64,000 nt of DNA, from contig JBCCHV010000029.1 in NCBI GenBank assembly GCA_039028635.1, forward strand, positions 1-64,000. Reading direction: 5' to 3'. The DNA comes from Acidobacteriota bacterium (GTDB lineage: Bacteria; Acidobacteriota; Thermoanaerobaculia; Multivoradales; JBCCEF01). A program made the translations under genes and the position numbers. Under the pieces are notes generated by a model, which was given only the letters and a program-made list of their open reading frames with translations, made no database searches and was not told the origin of the DNA. Below, one piece after another: positions 36,451 to 45,607 of the stretch (the stretch's first letter is position 1; every line of letters starts with the position of its first letter).

Positions 36451-38394
36451 TCAGGAAGGCACGATACCGCTCGGGCCGCTGGTCGGCGCGATGCAGCGCA
36501 GCACCAGGAAGGTGGCGTCGTCGCCCGGCGCCTCCTGCAGCCCGGCCGCCCGCGACAGGGCATCGACGATCGTCTGCGGCTCTTCCTCCGCCAGGCCGTC
36601 GAACAGCTCCCGCGTGCGCTCGTAGCCCAGCGGCTCGCCGTCGGCGTCGAGTTGCTCCGGCAGGCCATCGGTGATCAGCAGCAGCGTGTCACCGGTCTCG
36701 AGGCGCAGCCTCGCCTCGCGGTACGGAAAGCCTTTCATCGCTCCCAGGGGCGTGCCCGGCAGCACGAGCTCTTCGGTCTCCCGGCGCGCCGCCCGATGTA
36801 GGAAGGCCGGCGGCATGCCGGCCGCCGACAGCACCAGGTCCCGACCGGCGACAGAGGCGACGCACAAGGACATGGCGCGCCGCCCCAGGCCCATCGCCTT
36901 GATGGTCTCCGTCGATTCCTGCAGGAAGACCGCCGGCGTGATTTCGGGCCGAGCCGCCACGAACAGACTCTTGACCACCGTCACCATGGTGCCGGCGGCG
37001 GCGCCATGGCCGGTGGCATCGCCGATGGCGAGCAGCAAGCGGCCATCGGGCAAAGCCCGAAAATCGTAGTAGTCGCCGCCGACCTCGGTCGCCGTGGTCA
37101 TGGCGACGGCGATCTCGAAATGGCGCAGCGCCGGCATGCGGGCCGGCAGCAACGAAAGCTGGAAGCGACGCGCCTCTTCGAGCTCCTCGCTCTTGCGATC
37201 GTGCTCGGCCGCCAGCAGGCGAGACTCGAGCTCCGCCTCCTTGCGTTCACGCTCCTGGGACAACAGGCGCTGCTGGTGATCGCCGAGGTCCGAAGCCATG
37301 CGATTGAAGGTCTGCGCCAGGCTGCCGATCTCGTCCTTCGAGCGCACCGGAACGCGCACCGTCAGGTCACCTCGCGCCAGCCGCTGGGCGCCGTCACCGA
37401 GTTGCTCGATGGAGCGGCTCATGCGGCTCGCGATCGGCAGGATACTGCCGATGCACAGGCCGATGACCACCAGGCCGTAGCCGAAATTGCGCGCCGCCGT
37501 CAGGCGGAGCTCGTCGAGGGAGCGCTGGATCGGCCGCGCGATGCCGTAGCGCACCCCCGACCGGCGGTCCTGGCGCGACGCCACCACCCAGCCCGGGTGG
37601 CCATCGTCGATGAGCTCCTGAACCCGCTCCCGATCGCTGCCGTCGAGCGTCAAGACGGTGCCATCGGCCTGCACCGCGAATGCGATCTCGCCGGCTTCGC
37701 GGCGCGTCTCGGAGACCACCGCCGGAAAGATCTCGGAAAGGCGGAGACTGGCCCGGACGTGGCCGACCACTTCGTCGCCCCGGCGCAGCGGAGTGCCGAC
37801 CATCCGCCCCGGCAGCGGCGCCTCGCCATCGGGCAAGGCGAGACCTTCGAGGCGCAGGTCCTCGTGCCGCAGGGCCGGCGGCGGTGGTGTTCCGGAGCGC
37901 AGTTGCTCGGCCACCGCGCGGCCTCGTTCCGCCAACAGCGCCTGGGCCGCCTGCACGACCCGCTCGACCTCCTCCTCCACCTCGTCCAGGCTTTCGAGAT
38001 CTTCGAGGCCTTCGAGCTTGGCGAGATCTTCGAGCTCCACCCGCATGCGGCTCGGCAACGAAGGCCGGTCCATCACCAGCTCGAGGGAGTCGACCAAGGC
38101 CATCCGCTCGCCGAGCAGCTCGCCGAGGCGACGACGCAGCTCGAGGCCATCGCCCTCCTCCGACTGCAGCCAGATTTCCGGTGGAATCTCGGCCAGGGCC
38201 GGGAGCTGGCGGTCGAGCTGGTCCGAGACCTCGTCCACCCGCCGCTCCATGCGGGCGGCGATCTCGTCCGCCTCGGACTCGACGGCCCGCTCGAGGGCCC
38301 GCTGGGAGTTGAAGTAGGAAAAGGACACGACGATGGCCAATGGCACCACCGACGACAGCAGCAACATCAGTGTCAGCTTGGTTCGCAGTCGCAA
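36451..38394 (-). CDS. RsbU/SpoIIE-type PP2C phosphatase with sensor and HAMP domains
   Basis: A 647-residue membrane protein: N-terminal helix, an extracytoplasmic sensor region of about 290 residues with an acidic coiled stretch (LEGLEDLESLDEVEEEVE), a second helix, a HAMP linker (about 320-370, with RSKDEIGSLAQTFNRMASDL), a coiled coil, and a PP2C/SpoIIE phosphatase (from about 415, with GGDYYDF, GDATGHG and LLLITDG). Such proteins dephosphorylate an anti-anti-sigma factor (STAS) and release a sigma factor in response to an external signal. No STAS or anti-sigma gene is adjacent. The start is TTG with GAGGGG upstream; the sequence MRLRTKLTLMLLLSSVVPL is the expected signal anchor. Confidence 0.88.
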   Translation of the reverse strand: MRLRTKLTLMLLLSSVVPLAIVVSFSYFNSQRALERAVESEADEIAARMERRVDEVSDQLDRQLPALAEIPPEIWLQSEEGDGLELRRRLGELLGERMALVDSLELVMDRPSLPSRMRVELEDLAKLEGLEDLESLDEVEEEVERVVQAAQALLAERGRAVAEQLRSGTPPPPALRHEDLRLEGLALPDGEAPLPGRMVGTPLRRGDEVVGHVRASLRLSEIFPAVVSETRREAGEIAFAVQADGTVLTLDGSDRERVQELIDDGHPGWVVASRQDRRSGVRYGIARPIQRSLDELRLTAARNFGYGLVVIGLCIGSILPIASRMSRSIEQLGDGAQRLARGDLTVRVPVRSKDEIGSLAQTFNRMASDLGDHQQRLLSQERERKEAELESRLLAAEHDRKSEELEEARRFQLSLLPARMPALRHFEIAVAMTTATEVGGDYYDFRALPDGRLLLAIGDATGHGAAAGTMVTVVKSLFVAARPEITPAVFLQESTETIKAMGLGRRAMSLCVASVAGRDLVLSAAGMPPAFLHRAARRETEELVLPGTPLGAMKGFPYREARLRLETGDTLLLITDGLPEQLDADGEPLGYERTRELFDGLAEEEPQTIVDALSRAAGLQEAPGDDATFLVLRCIAPTSGPSGIVPS

Positions 38395-38493
38395 CGCCCG
38401 CCCCTCGGTCGAACCGGCGAAAAACCCGGTCGGCCGTAGTTACGACCGACTCGGGAGATTGTTTATCCGGCCGCGGCGGTGGCCGGCGCTCGG

Positions 38494-40464
38494 CTACACC
38501 AGCTCGGGGTCGGTGAGGATCTCCACCAGGCTCGGGCCGCGATGGGCGAAGGCGCGCTCGAAGGCGCCATCGAGCTCGCCGGCGGTCTTCACCTGCAGGC
38601 CCTGGGCACCGCAGAGCTCGGCGTAGGCGGCGAAGCTGGGATTGTGCAGCGAGGTCTGCCAGACGTCCCAGTTGCCGGCCCGCTGCTCTTTGCTGATCTT
38701 GCCGAGCTGGCTGTTGTTGAGCAGCACATGGGTGATGTTCATGCCGTACTTGACGGCGGTGGTGAGCTCGGCCAAGTACTGCCCGAAGCCACCATCACCG
38801 GACACCGAGATCACCGACCGGCCGGCGAAGTCTGAATCCGCCTCCTGGGTGGCCGCCCAGGCCCCCATCGCCGCCGGGAAGGAGAACCCGATCGAGCCGA
38901 GGTAGCCGGACATCAGGACGGCCTGCCGACGGCATTCGAAGTAGCGCCCGAAGGAGTAGGTGTTGTTGCCGACGTCGACGGCGATGATGGCATCCTCGGC
39001 GGCCTGTCGAGTGAGGGCCGAAAAGACCGCCGCCGAGTGCACTCCCTCGCCCCGCTCTTCGTTCTCGCGGCGCGCCTTCTCGGCGCGCCAGATGGCCCAA
39101 CGCTCAGCGATCTCGGCCCGCGGGTCGAGGCTCGCCGCACGGCCCCCGAGGCGCTGCCGAAGCAACTGGGCGGTCACTCCGATCTCTCCCCACACGGGCA
39201 CCTTGACGGCGTGGAACTTGCCCAGGATCATCGGGTCGTAGTCGACCTGGATGATCGGCCGTTTGGGAGTGATCCCGGTGTGGTTCGAGAAGCTCGCTCC
39301 AAAGACCAGCAGCGAATCGGACTCGTTCATGAAGTAGGACGCCACCGGCGTACCGCTGCGCCCGAGGACACCGCAGGCCAGGGGATGATCGTCGGCGATC
39401 TGGCCCTTGCCCTTGAAGGTGGTGAGCACCGGGGCGTCGAGCTCCTCGGCCAGGGCCAGGACCTCGGCCATACGGAATCGCGCCCCGTGGCCAACGATGA
39501 TCACCGGTCGCCGGGACGCCCGCAGCACCGCCAGCGCCTGCTCCACGGACTCCTCCGGCGGAGCGATCTCGCGCGGCGTCAGGCGACCTTCCGGGCTCGA
39601 CGAGCGCACCCCCTCGGCCGGCATGGTCTGGACTTCGTCCGGAAAGATCAGGTGGGAGACGCCGCGATTGAGGATGGCACTCTTCATCGCCAGGTTGACC
39701 AGCTCGGCGGGCTTGCTGTCGTGCAGTAAGGGCTGGGACCACTGCGCCACCTTGCCGAAGGCACCCTGCTGGTCGATCTCCTGGAAGGCCCCGGGACCGA
39801 GCACCTGGGTATCCACCTGCCCGGTGAGGGCGAGCACCGGCGCACGATCGACGTTGGCGTCCCACAGGCCGGTGAGAAGGTTGGTCGCCCCGGGGCCGGC
39901 GATGGCGAGACAGGCGGCCGGCCGGCCGGTGAGCTTGCCGTAGGCGGAGCAGGCGAAGGAAGCGGCCCCTTCGTGGCGGATGCCGTAATAGGTCAGGCCG
40001 CCAGCCACCTCCTGCCGGCGCAGGGCGTCGGCGAGGCCGAGGTTGGAGTGGCCGACCATGCCGAAGACCTGGCGAATGCCCCAGGCAACCATGGTCTCGG
40101 CCACCACGTCGGTGACCGTCCGCACGTGAGGCTCTTCGAGCTGGAGCTGCACGTAGACGCCGTCGTCCCGCACATCCACCGGAAAGGTCTCGACACCGTC
40201 ATCGAAGCCCGGCGCCTTGCCGCTCAGCGGATGGTAGTCCCAACCGTGCCAGGGACAGCGCAGATTACCGTTCTCGATCGAGCCCTCGCCGAGCGGCCCG
40301 CCCTGATGGGGGCAGCGGTTGTCGAGGGCACCGTAGCGCCCCTCGAAGTGGGTCATGCAAACGGTGCGGTGGGAGCAGGTGACGGGCTTGACCCGCCCCT
40401 CCGGTAGCTCGCCGTGATCGAGCACCTTGAGCCAGCGAACCGCCGTCGGCGTGGATTCGTTCAT
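38494..40464 (-). CDS. Rieske-ThDP enzyme fusion (pyruvate-oxidase-like)
   Basis: A 656-residue fusion. Residues 1-110 are a complete Rieske [2Fe-2S] domain with CPH (C51, H53) and CPWH (C70, H73). Residues ~113-656 form a full thiamine-diphosphate enzyme: the N-terminal domain contains the HEG catalytic glutamate region (YGIRHEGAASF), then a central domain (GHGARF, GVLGRSGTPVAS) and a C-terminal ThDP/Mg domain (SGDGGFGQYLAEL, with LLNNSQLG). It most resembles pyruvate oxidase/acetolactate-synthase-like enzymes. A fused Rieske domain could pass electrons from the ThDP intermediate to an acceptor, giving a non-flavin or alternative oxidative decarboxylase (inference). The gene stands alone. 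GGGAGG is 11 bases before the ATG. Confidence 0.85.
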   Translation of the reverse strand: MNESTPTAVRWLKVLDHGELPEGRVKPVTCSHRTVCMTHFEGRYGALDNRCPHQGGPLGEGSIENGNLRCPWHGWDYHPLSGKAPGFDDGVETFPVDVRDDGVYVQLQLEEPHVRTVTDVVAETMVAWGIRQVFGMVGHSNLGLADALRRQEVAGGLTYYGIRHEGAASFACSAYGKLTGRPAACLAIAGPGATNLLTGLWDANVDRAPVLALTGQVDTQVLGPGAFQEIDQQGAFGKVAQWSQPLLHDSKPAELVNLAMKSAILNRGVSHLIFPDEVQTMPAEGVRSSSPEGRLTPREIAPPEESVEQALAVLRASRRPVIIVGHGARFRMAEVLALAEELDAPVLTTFKGKGQIADDHPLACGVLGRSGTPVASYFMNESDSLLVFGASFSNHTGITPKRPIIQVDYDPMILGKFHAVKVPVWGEIGVTAQLLRQRLGGRAASLDPRAEIAERWAIWRAEKARRENEERGEGVHSAAVFSALTRQAAEDAIIAVDVGNNTYSFGRYFECRRQAVLMSGYLGSIGFSFPAAMGAWAATQEADSDFAGRSVISVSGDGGFGQYLAELTTAVKYGMNITHVLLNNSQLGKISKEQRAGNWDVWQTSLHNPSFAAYAELCGAQGLQVKTAGELDGAFERAFAHRGPSLVEILTDPELV

Positions 40465-40552
40465 CGCGGTGGTTCCTCCCCTCGCCGCTTCTGCCCGCGG
40501 CGCTCGGCCTGACCTCCGGCGCCTTCGAGGCTCGCGGCCAATTCAAAGACAT

Positions 40553-41305
40553 CTACCCGGAGAAGACCGTACTACAGCGTTCTCGCGGGAGCAAAACGGG
40601 TTCTCCGAGGGGCGTTCGGCAGGGCGGACCCGCCGCATAGGCGAGGGCGATCCGCGGCCCGTCGATCACCACCTCACACTGGCTGACGGTGCGCGCATCG
40701 AGCCGGTGCATGCAGGGCGAAAGGGGACCGCGGGCGGGCCGATGGCTGCGCTGAAAGGCGGTCATGGCGGCGTCCGCCTCGGCACCCCCGGCAGCCTTCG
40801 AAAGCCGTTCCAGGAAGAGCCTCTGGCGGGCCGCCCGAGCCGCCGGCTCATCAAAGGAAGAGGAGGCGAGGAGGGGCTGTGGAGGCGATGCCAAGGGGGA
40901 GAGGCCGCGACCGTCGGAGGTCGCCACCCGGGCGCTTCCGTCGGCCGCCACGCAGAGCAGAGTGAAGGGCCGAAAGCTCTGCGCCTCGATGGCGGCCAGG
41001 CGCTCCGCGGCACCGGCGAAGGCACGCACGTCGGCCAAACCATCGACAATCCAGCCCCGGCTCTCGCGACGGCCCCAGCCGCCCGCCGGCGGCGCCACCT
41101 CACGGTTCAGCAAGCAAACCGTCCAACCGCAGTCGTTGACCGCCAGCCAAGTCCCACCGCGGTCGCCGTCGATCGGTGCCAACACCTGCCGCTCGCCGAC
41201 CCGCCGCCGCCGCGGCGGCTCCGCTGGCCGGCGAGTGCGCAGCTCGTCGCGATTGAAAATCAGCCGATAACCGCCATCCCGTCGCGCCCAGATCACCGTA
41301 CACAT
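40553..41305 (-). CDS. NRDE (TANGO2-like) family protein
   Basis: A 250-residue protein with the defining N-terminal cysteine (MCTVIW) and the NRDE motif in FNRDELRTR (17-25). This N-terminal nucleophile-like family includes eukaryotic TANGO2, linked to haem or lipid handling, but the enzymatic role is unproven. The middle contains GGTWLAVN, also conserved. It is transcribed away from the membrane Rieske operon and lies next to the Rieske-ThDP fusion. Confidence 0.85.
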   Translation of the reverse strand: MCTVIWARRDGGYRLIFNRDELRTRRPAEPPRRRRVGERQVLAPIDGDRGGTWLAVNDCGWTVCLLNREVAPPAGGWGRRESRGWIVDGLADVRAFAGAAERLAAIEAQSFRPFTLLCVAADGSARVATSDGRGLSPLASPPQPLLASSSFDEPAARAARQRLFLERLSKAAGGAEADAAMTAFQRSHRPARGPLSPCMHRLDARTVSQCEVVIDGPRIALAYAAGPPCRTPLGEPVLLPRERCSTVFSG

Positions 41306-41572
41306 AGGGGCTGCATTCTAAAGGCCACCGTCGCTAACCGGGAACCTCGCCCGGCGATGGTCGCCACGGACACCAGCCGATCACCCGCCATCCTCGACCA
41401 GGGTGCAGCGAATACCTCAAGACAACGTCACCAGAGGACCCCGAAGAGTGCCGATCAACACCTCTCCCTATGCTAGAGTGCCGGCGGTAGATGGCCTACA
41501 TTCCGCGAGCAAATCCTCCCTCCACGCGGTGAGCCCGGCGAGCTCGCAGGGGTCGCAGACTATGGAAATCTC
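41306..41572. promoter_or_regulatory. Divergent intergenic region before the Rieske operon
   Basis: These 267 bases separate the NRDE gene from the membrane Rieske operon. No convincing ORF, hairpin or repeat was found. TATGCT at 41468-41473 is a possible -10 for the plus operon; no matching -35 is clear. Confidence 0.3.
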
Positions 41573-41833
41573 ATGCTCCCGATCGTGAACTGGATGATCG
41601 CCGGCCTCCAGCTCTACCTCGCCCTCGGGCTGATTTTCGGGCTGCTCTTCGTCCTGCGCGGCGCCGCCACCATCGATCCCGCCGCACGCGGCGCGACCTG
41701 GGGCTTCAAGGTCGCCATCCTGCCCGCCGTCGCCGCCCTCTGGCCTTATCTCCTGCTGCGCTGGCGGCGGCGCACTCCGCCTCCGGAAGAGAGCTCACCG
41801 CACCGCTGCGCGGCTCGTCGGAGTACCCCTTGA
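41573..41833 (+). CDS. Small two-helix membrane protein of Rieske operon
   Basis: An 86-residue protein with two predicted membrane helices (about 7-28 and 45-62) and a basic, Pro-rich tail. No family recognised. The stop shares TTGA with the next gene, the first of several overlaps that tie this five-gene operon together. A role as a membrane subunit or assembly partner of the Rieske/ferric-reductase-like protein is likely from position. Confidence 0.6.
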   Translation: MLPIVNWMIAGLQLYLALGLIFGLLFVLRGAATIDPAARGATWGFKVAILPAVAALWPYLLLRWRRRTPPPEESSPHRCAARRSTP

Positions 41834-42261
41834 TCCGCCCCCTGCGCCGGCGTCACCGACTGATGATCGGATTGCTGGCAGTGAGCCTCCCGATCGCTTT
41901 CGCCCTCGCCCTCGGCGCCCGGCCGGATTTTCCCCGCAGCGCCGTGGCGATTTCCCCGCCGGCGCTCGGTGACGATCTCTTCCCCGACCTCGAGGTCGCC
42001 GTACGCCCGCTCTCCGGCGGCGCCCGGCTGCTGGTCGACGGAGCCGACAGCAACCACCCGGAGCTCCTCCTCTACCTCAGCTCGACTCCCGCGGCAGGGT
42101 TCGAGCTGCCGGCCGCTGCCCACCTGCTGGGGCCGGGTCAAGGGCTGCCGCCGCGCCTTCTCGACCTACCGCCGGACGCCCGGGGAACGCTGCTGCTCTA
42201 CAGCCTGGGCCACGGCCGCGTCATCGCGCAGCAATCCTGGCCGGGGGAGACGTCACCATGA
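41830..42261 (+). CDS. Periplasmic-facing protein of Rieske operon, unknown
   Basis: A 143-residue protein with one N-terminal membrane helix (about 12-30, MIGLLAVSLPIAFALALGA) and a soluble part predicted to be beta-rich. No family recognised and no cofactor motif is visible. The TTG start overlaps the previous stop by four bases and its own stop overlaps the next ATG as ATGA, so it is part of a coupled operon. If TTG is wrong, ATG 41863 would begin directly at the helix. Confidence 0.55.
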   Translation: MIRPLRRRHRLMIGLLAVSLPIAFALALGARPDFPRSAVAISPPALGDDLFPDLEVAVRPLSGGARLLVDGADSNHPELLLYLSSTPAAGFELPAAAHLLGPGQGLPPRLLDLPPDARGTLLLYSLGHGRVIAQQSWPGETSP

Positions 42262-43295
42262 GCCATGCCTACAAAGCGGTCGGCTGGAATCGCCAGAAGA
42301 AGGTCTACGACCTCACCCTGATCGGCGGCGTCGTCGCCTACCTCGCCCTGTTCGTCGTCCTGGGAGGCGTGCTCAAGCCCGAAGCGACGATCGAGACCCT
42401 GCTGATTCGAGCCCTCGGCACCGGTGCCTTGATGCTGCTCCACATCATCCTCGCCATCGGTCCCCTCAGTCGCCTCGACCGGCGCTTTCTGCCGTGGCTC
42501 TACAACCGCCGCCACCTCGGCGTGACCATGTTCTTCCTCGCCCTCGGCCACGGCGGCTTCTCGATCCTGCAGTTCCACGCCTTCGGTGACCTCCATCCCC
42601 TGGTCAGCGTGCTGGTGAGCAACGGTCGCTATGGCGATCTCGCCCAGTTTCCCTTCCAAGCCCTCGGCCTCGTGGCCCTCACCATCCTCTTCCTGATGGC
42701 AGCGACCAGCCACGACTTCTGGCTCGCCAACCTCACCCCACCGGTGTGGAAAGGCCTGCACATGATGGTCTACGTGGCCTACGGCTTGATCGTGATGCAC
42801 GTCGCTCTCGGTGTCCTGCAGACTGAGCGTCAGCCGCTGCTGGCGGTCTTGATGGGGCTCGGCTTCGTGATTCTGCTGGCGCTCCATCTCCTCGCCGGCT
42901 GGCGGGAGCGCGCCAAGGACCGACCGCTGGCGGCGCAGGGTCGCGGATTCGTGGCCGTCTGCCGAGCCTCGGAGATCCCCGAAAAGCGCGCCCACGTCGT
43001 CACCCTGAGCGGCGAGCGCGTCGCCGTCTTCCGCTACGACGGCAAGATCTCGGCGATCTCGAACGTCTGCCAGCACCAGAACGGCCCCCTCGGCGAAGGG
43101 CGCATCCTCGACGGCTGCGTCACCTGTCCCTGGCACGGCTTTCAGTACGACCCGGCAACCGGCGCCTCGCCGCCGCCCTTCGACGAGAAGGTCCCGACCT
43201 TCAATGTTCGCCTCGACGGTGATCAGGTGCTGGTCGACCCGCAACCCAACCCGCCCGGCACGCGCGTCGAGCCGGCGGTTCTGGAGCAGGGTTGA
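42258..43295 (+). CDS. Ferric-reductase-like membrane protein with C-terminal Rieske domain
   Basis: A 345-residue protein. The first ~220 residues hold about six helices of the ferric-reductase-like transmembrane type, with paired histidines in helices (LLHIILAIGPLS, ALGHGGFS, LHMMVYVAYGLIVMH) that could bind two haems. The C-terminal ~100 residues are a Rieske [2Fe-2S] domain with CQHQNGPLG and CPWHGFQYD. Together they form a transmembrane electron path between a soluble donor and the quinone or haem side. GGGGGAG lies 8 bases before the ATG. The Rieske core is similar to that of the Rieske-ThDP fusion at 38494-40464. Confidence 0.85.
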   Translation: MSHAYKAVGWNRQKKVYDLTLIGGVVAYLALFVVLGGVLKPEATIETLLIRALGTGALMLLHIILAIGPLSRLDRRFLPWLYNRRHLGVTMFFLALGHGGFSILQFHAFGDLHPLVSVLVSNGRYGDLAQFPFQALGLVALTILFLMAATSHDFWLANLTPPVWKGLHMMVYVAYGLIVMHVALGVLQTERQPLLAVLMGLGFVILLALHLLAGWRERAKDRPLAAQGRGFVAVCRASEIPEKRAHVVTLSGERVAVFRYDGKISAISNVCQHQNGPLGEGRILDGCVTCPWHGFQYDPATGASPPPFDEKVPTFNVRLDGDQVLVDPQPNPPGTRVEPAVLEQG

Positions 43296-43297
43296 TC

Positions 43298-44047
43298 ATG
43301 TCCCGGGACGACTTCTACATCGGCTATCAGCCCCAGGCGCCACCATCCCTCGGCCGCTATCTGCGCCGCTCCGTAATCGTCGTCGTGGCCTTGACGGTGG
43401 GCATCGCCGGAGCCCTGACGGCGCTGCAGGGCGCCTACGATCCCGGCACCTTCGAGTTCGGTGAATACCGGACCTTCGAGGGCCGGCTGCGGTTGCAGCC
43501 CTACCCCCATCTCGAGGTGCCGCGCCCGGGGAGCGACGGCGACCTGTCGCGCTTTGGCCTGGTGCCCTTCGGCAAGGCGGGAGTCGAGCCGCGGGTGGCC
43601 GGCCTCGATGGTCAGCGGGTGCGTCTTTCCGCCGCCCTGCTCTATCGCGAGGGCATCACTTTTCTCGAGCTCGCCGATGGCGACCTCGAAATCCTCGACA
43701 CCGACGCCATCGCGGGCCAGCCGCCGGAGGACCTCGGCGAGCAGGTGTTGCGCGGTGAGATCGTCGACAGCAAGTGTTTCCTCGGCACCATGAAGCCGGG
43801 CCGCCGCAAGCCGCACCGCGCCTGCGCCGCCCTCTGCATCCGCGGCGGCGCGCCGCCCCTGTTCACCGTCGAGGACACCGCCGGCCGCACCCGCTCCTAC
43901 TTCCTGACGGACGAGGACGGAGGAGCGATCAATCAGCAAATTCTCGACCGCGTCGCCGAACCCCTGGAGGTCACCGGCCGCGTTCAGCGCCATGGCGACC
44001 TCTGGACCCTCGCCGCGCCATCCCATGCCATTCGCCGTTTGGAGTAG
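43298..44047 (+). CDS. Membrane-anchored protein with conserved Cys/His motif, unknown
   Basis: A 249-residue protein with an N-terminal membrane helix (about 26-45) and a soluble C-terminal part. A distinctive segment, KCFLGTMKPG then HRACAALCIRGG, has three cysteines and a histidine in a pattern that recurs in uncharacterised proteins beside Rieske/ferric-reductase-like genes. It may bind a metal or iron-sulfur cluster (inference). The start is ATG 43298, two bases after the previous stop. Confidence 0.65.
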   Translation: MSRDDFYIGYQPQAPPSLGRYLRRSVIVVVALTVGIAGALTALQGAYDPGTFEFGEYRTFEGRLRLQPYPHLEVPRPGSDGDLSRFGLVPFGKAGVEPRVAGLDGQRVRLSAALLYREGITFLELADGDLEILDTDAIAGQPPEDLGEQVLRGEIVDSKCFLGTMKPGRRKPHRACAALCIRGGAPPLFTVEDTAGRTRSYFLTDEDGGAINQQILDRVAEPLEVTGRVQRHGDLWTLAAPSHAIRRLE

Positions 44048-44054
44048 AGAGACC

Positions 44055-44855
44055 ATGTTGACCAAGACTCGCTTCACTTCCGGCGGTGGCTATCCGCCTC
44101 ACCCGGAAGGAGTGCCGACAGGCATCATCCAGTACGGTCGCTACCGCGTGCGCTTCGCCTCCAGCCAGGAAGAGCTCGACACCATCCTGCGACTGCGCTA
44201 TCGAATCTTCAACCTCGAGCTCGGCGAAGGCCTGGCCTCATCGGAGATGACCGGGCGCGATGAAGACCCCTTCGATTCATGCTGTCACCACCTGCTGGTG
44301 GAGCACGAGCCGTCGCACTCGATCATCGGCACTTACCGTATTCAAACGGCGGCGATGGCCGAGGAGGGCCGCGGTTTCTACTCCGCCGGTGAGTTCGACC
44401 TCGCCGCCCTATCGCCGACCCTGGTGGCCAACGCCATCGAGATCGGTCGCGCCTGCATCTCCCGCGAGCACCGCAACCGGCAGGTCTTGTTTCTGCTCTG
44501 GAAGGGCCTGGCCCGCTACCTGCTCGCCAACGACAAGCGATTTCTCTTTGGCTGCTGCTCCCTCAACACCCAGGATCCGGCCGAAGGGGTGCGGGTGCTG
44601 CGTCACCTCGAGCGCCACGGCCACCTCCATGAAAGCGTCGCCATTCCGCCCCAGCCGGGCTTCGAATGCGTAGCCCCGGAGGCTCCCGAGGAGGACACCG
44701 TCGATCTGCCGGCCCTCTTCAAAACGTATCTCCGCTACGGCGCCAAGGTGTGCGGCGCCCCGGCCATCGACCGCGAGTTCAAGACCATCGATTTCTTCGT
44801 GCTGTTCGACATCCGGGCGATGGAAGAGCGGACCTACCGACTATTTTTCGAATGA
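44055..44855 (+). CDS. GNAT-like N-acyltransferase (OlsB/PEP-CTERM-associated type)
   Basis: A 266-residue protein of the Acetyltransf_5/OlsB-like group. The signature region is RLRYRIFNLELGEGL, followed by FDSCCHHLLVEH, the IGTYRIQ strand and EIGRACISREHRN. These enzymes use acyl-ACP or acyl-CoA to acylate ornithine or related amines, giving aminolipids or signals. It starts 7 bases after the preceding gene, so it is the last member of the Rieske operon. Substrate is unknown; a lipid-making step beside a membrane redox complex is suggestive but unproven. Confidence 0.8.
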   Translation: MLTKTRFTSGGGYPPHPEGVPTGIIQYGRYRVRFASSQEELDTILRLRYRIFNLELGEGLASSEMTGRDEDPFDSCCHHLLVEHEPSHSIIGTYRIQTAAMAEEGRGFYSAGEFDLAALSPTLVANAIEIGRACISREHRNRQVLFLLWKGLARYLLANDKRFLFGCCSLNTQDPAEGVRVLRHLERHGHLHESVAIPPQPGFECVAPEAPEEDTVDLPALFKTYLRYGAKVCGAPAIDREFKTIDFFVLFDIRAMEERTYRLFFE

Positions 44856-44988
44856 AGGCCTGAGGACCGACCAGCCCCTGCCCCGAGAAATCGAGCCCGC
44901 GGCACAGACGAACCTGGGAGACGCAACGACGGCGCTTCCCGGGGCCAGGGCTGCTAAGCTCTGTGGCGCAGGATCTGGTGGAGGGATC

Positions 44989-45516
44989 ATGAACCACGCA
45001 AACCTACTCACGGCAGGAAATCTCGCGCTTCTCGCCCAGGGGGCGGAGCTTCTCGAACGCCTCGACGACGAGCTCTTTTCGGCGAGTCCGCCGGTGCGCA
45101 TGGGCACCGTCGGCGGTCATATCCGGCACTGTCTGGACTTCTATCTCTGCTTCCTCGACGGCCTCGACCAGGGCCTGATCGACTACGACCAACGCCGGCG
45201 GGACGAGCGCATCCAGAGCGACCGGGGCTACGCCCTCGGACTGATCGCCGCCCTTCAGGAGCGCCTCGGCGAGCTCTCGCCGGAGATCGCCGAAACGCCC
45301 GTCGAAGTCGCCCTCGATCGGGCCTTCGAGGCCCCGGAAGCCCCCCTCGGACGCTCCACCGTGAGGCGAGAGCTGCAGTTCCTGTGCAGCCACACCACCC
45401 ATCACTACGCCCTCATCGCCGCCCAGCTGCGGCTCCACGGCTTCGACCCGGGGAATGGCTTCGGTGTCGCTCCCTCGACCCTCGAGCACGAGCGCACCGT
45501 CGGCCGCCGCGTCTGA
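44989..45516 (+). CDS. DinB-like four-helix protein
   Basis: A 175-residue all-helical protein of the DinB/YfiT-like superfamily. Metal-ligand histidines are in the expected places: GGHIRHCLDF in helix 2 and CSHTTHHYALI near the end. Many relatives are thiol-dependent transferases (bacillithiol or mycothiol) or have no known role. The bacilliredoxin gene at 58831 makes a bacillithiol link worth considering. GGAGGG precedes the ATG. Confidence 0.75.
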   Translation: MNHANLLTAGNLALLAQGAELLERLDDELFSASPPVRMGTVGGHIRHCLDFYLCFLDGLDQGLIDYDQRRRDERIQSDRGYALGLIAALQERLGELSPEIAETPVEVALDRAFEAPEAPLGRSTVRRELQFLCSHTTHHYALIAAQLRLHGFDPGNGFGVAPSTLEHERTVGRRV

Positions 45517-45607
45517 CCGCCCGGCGCCGACATCGGCCGCCCTCGCCGTGGCTCGGCAGCGGTCGCCCTTCTCCAGTCCAACCGCCGCCGGCCTGAGCTG
45601 AGCTCCG

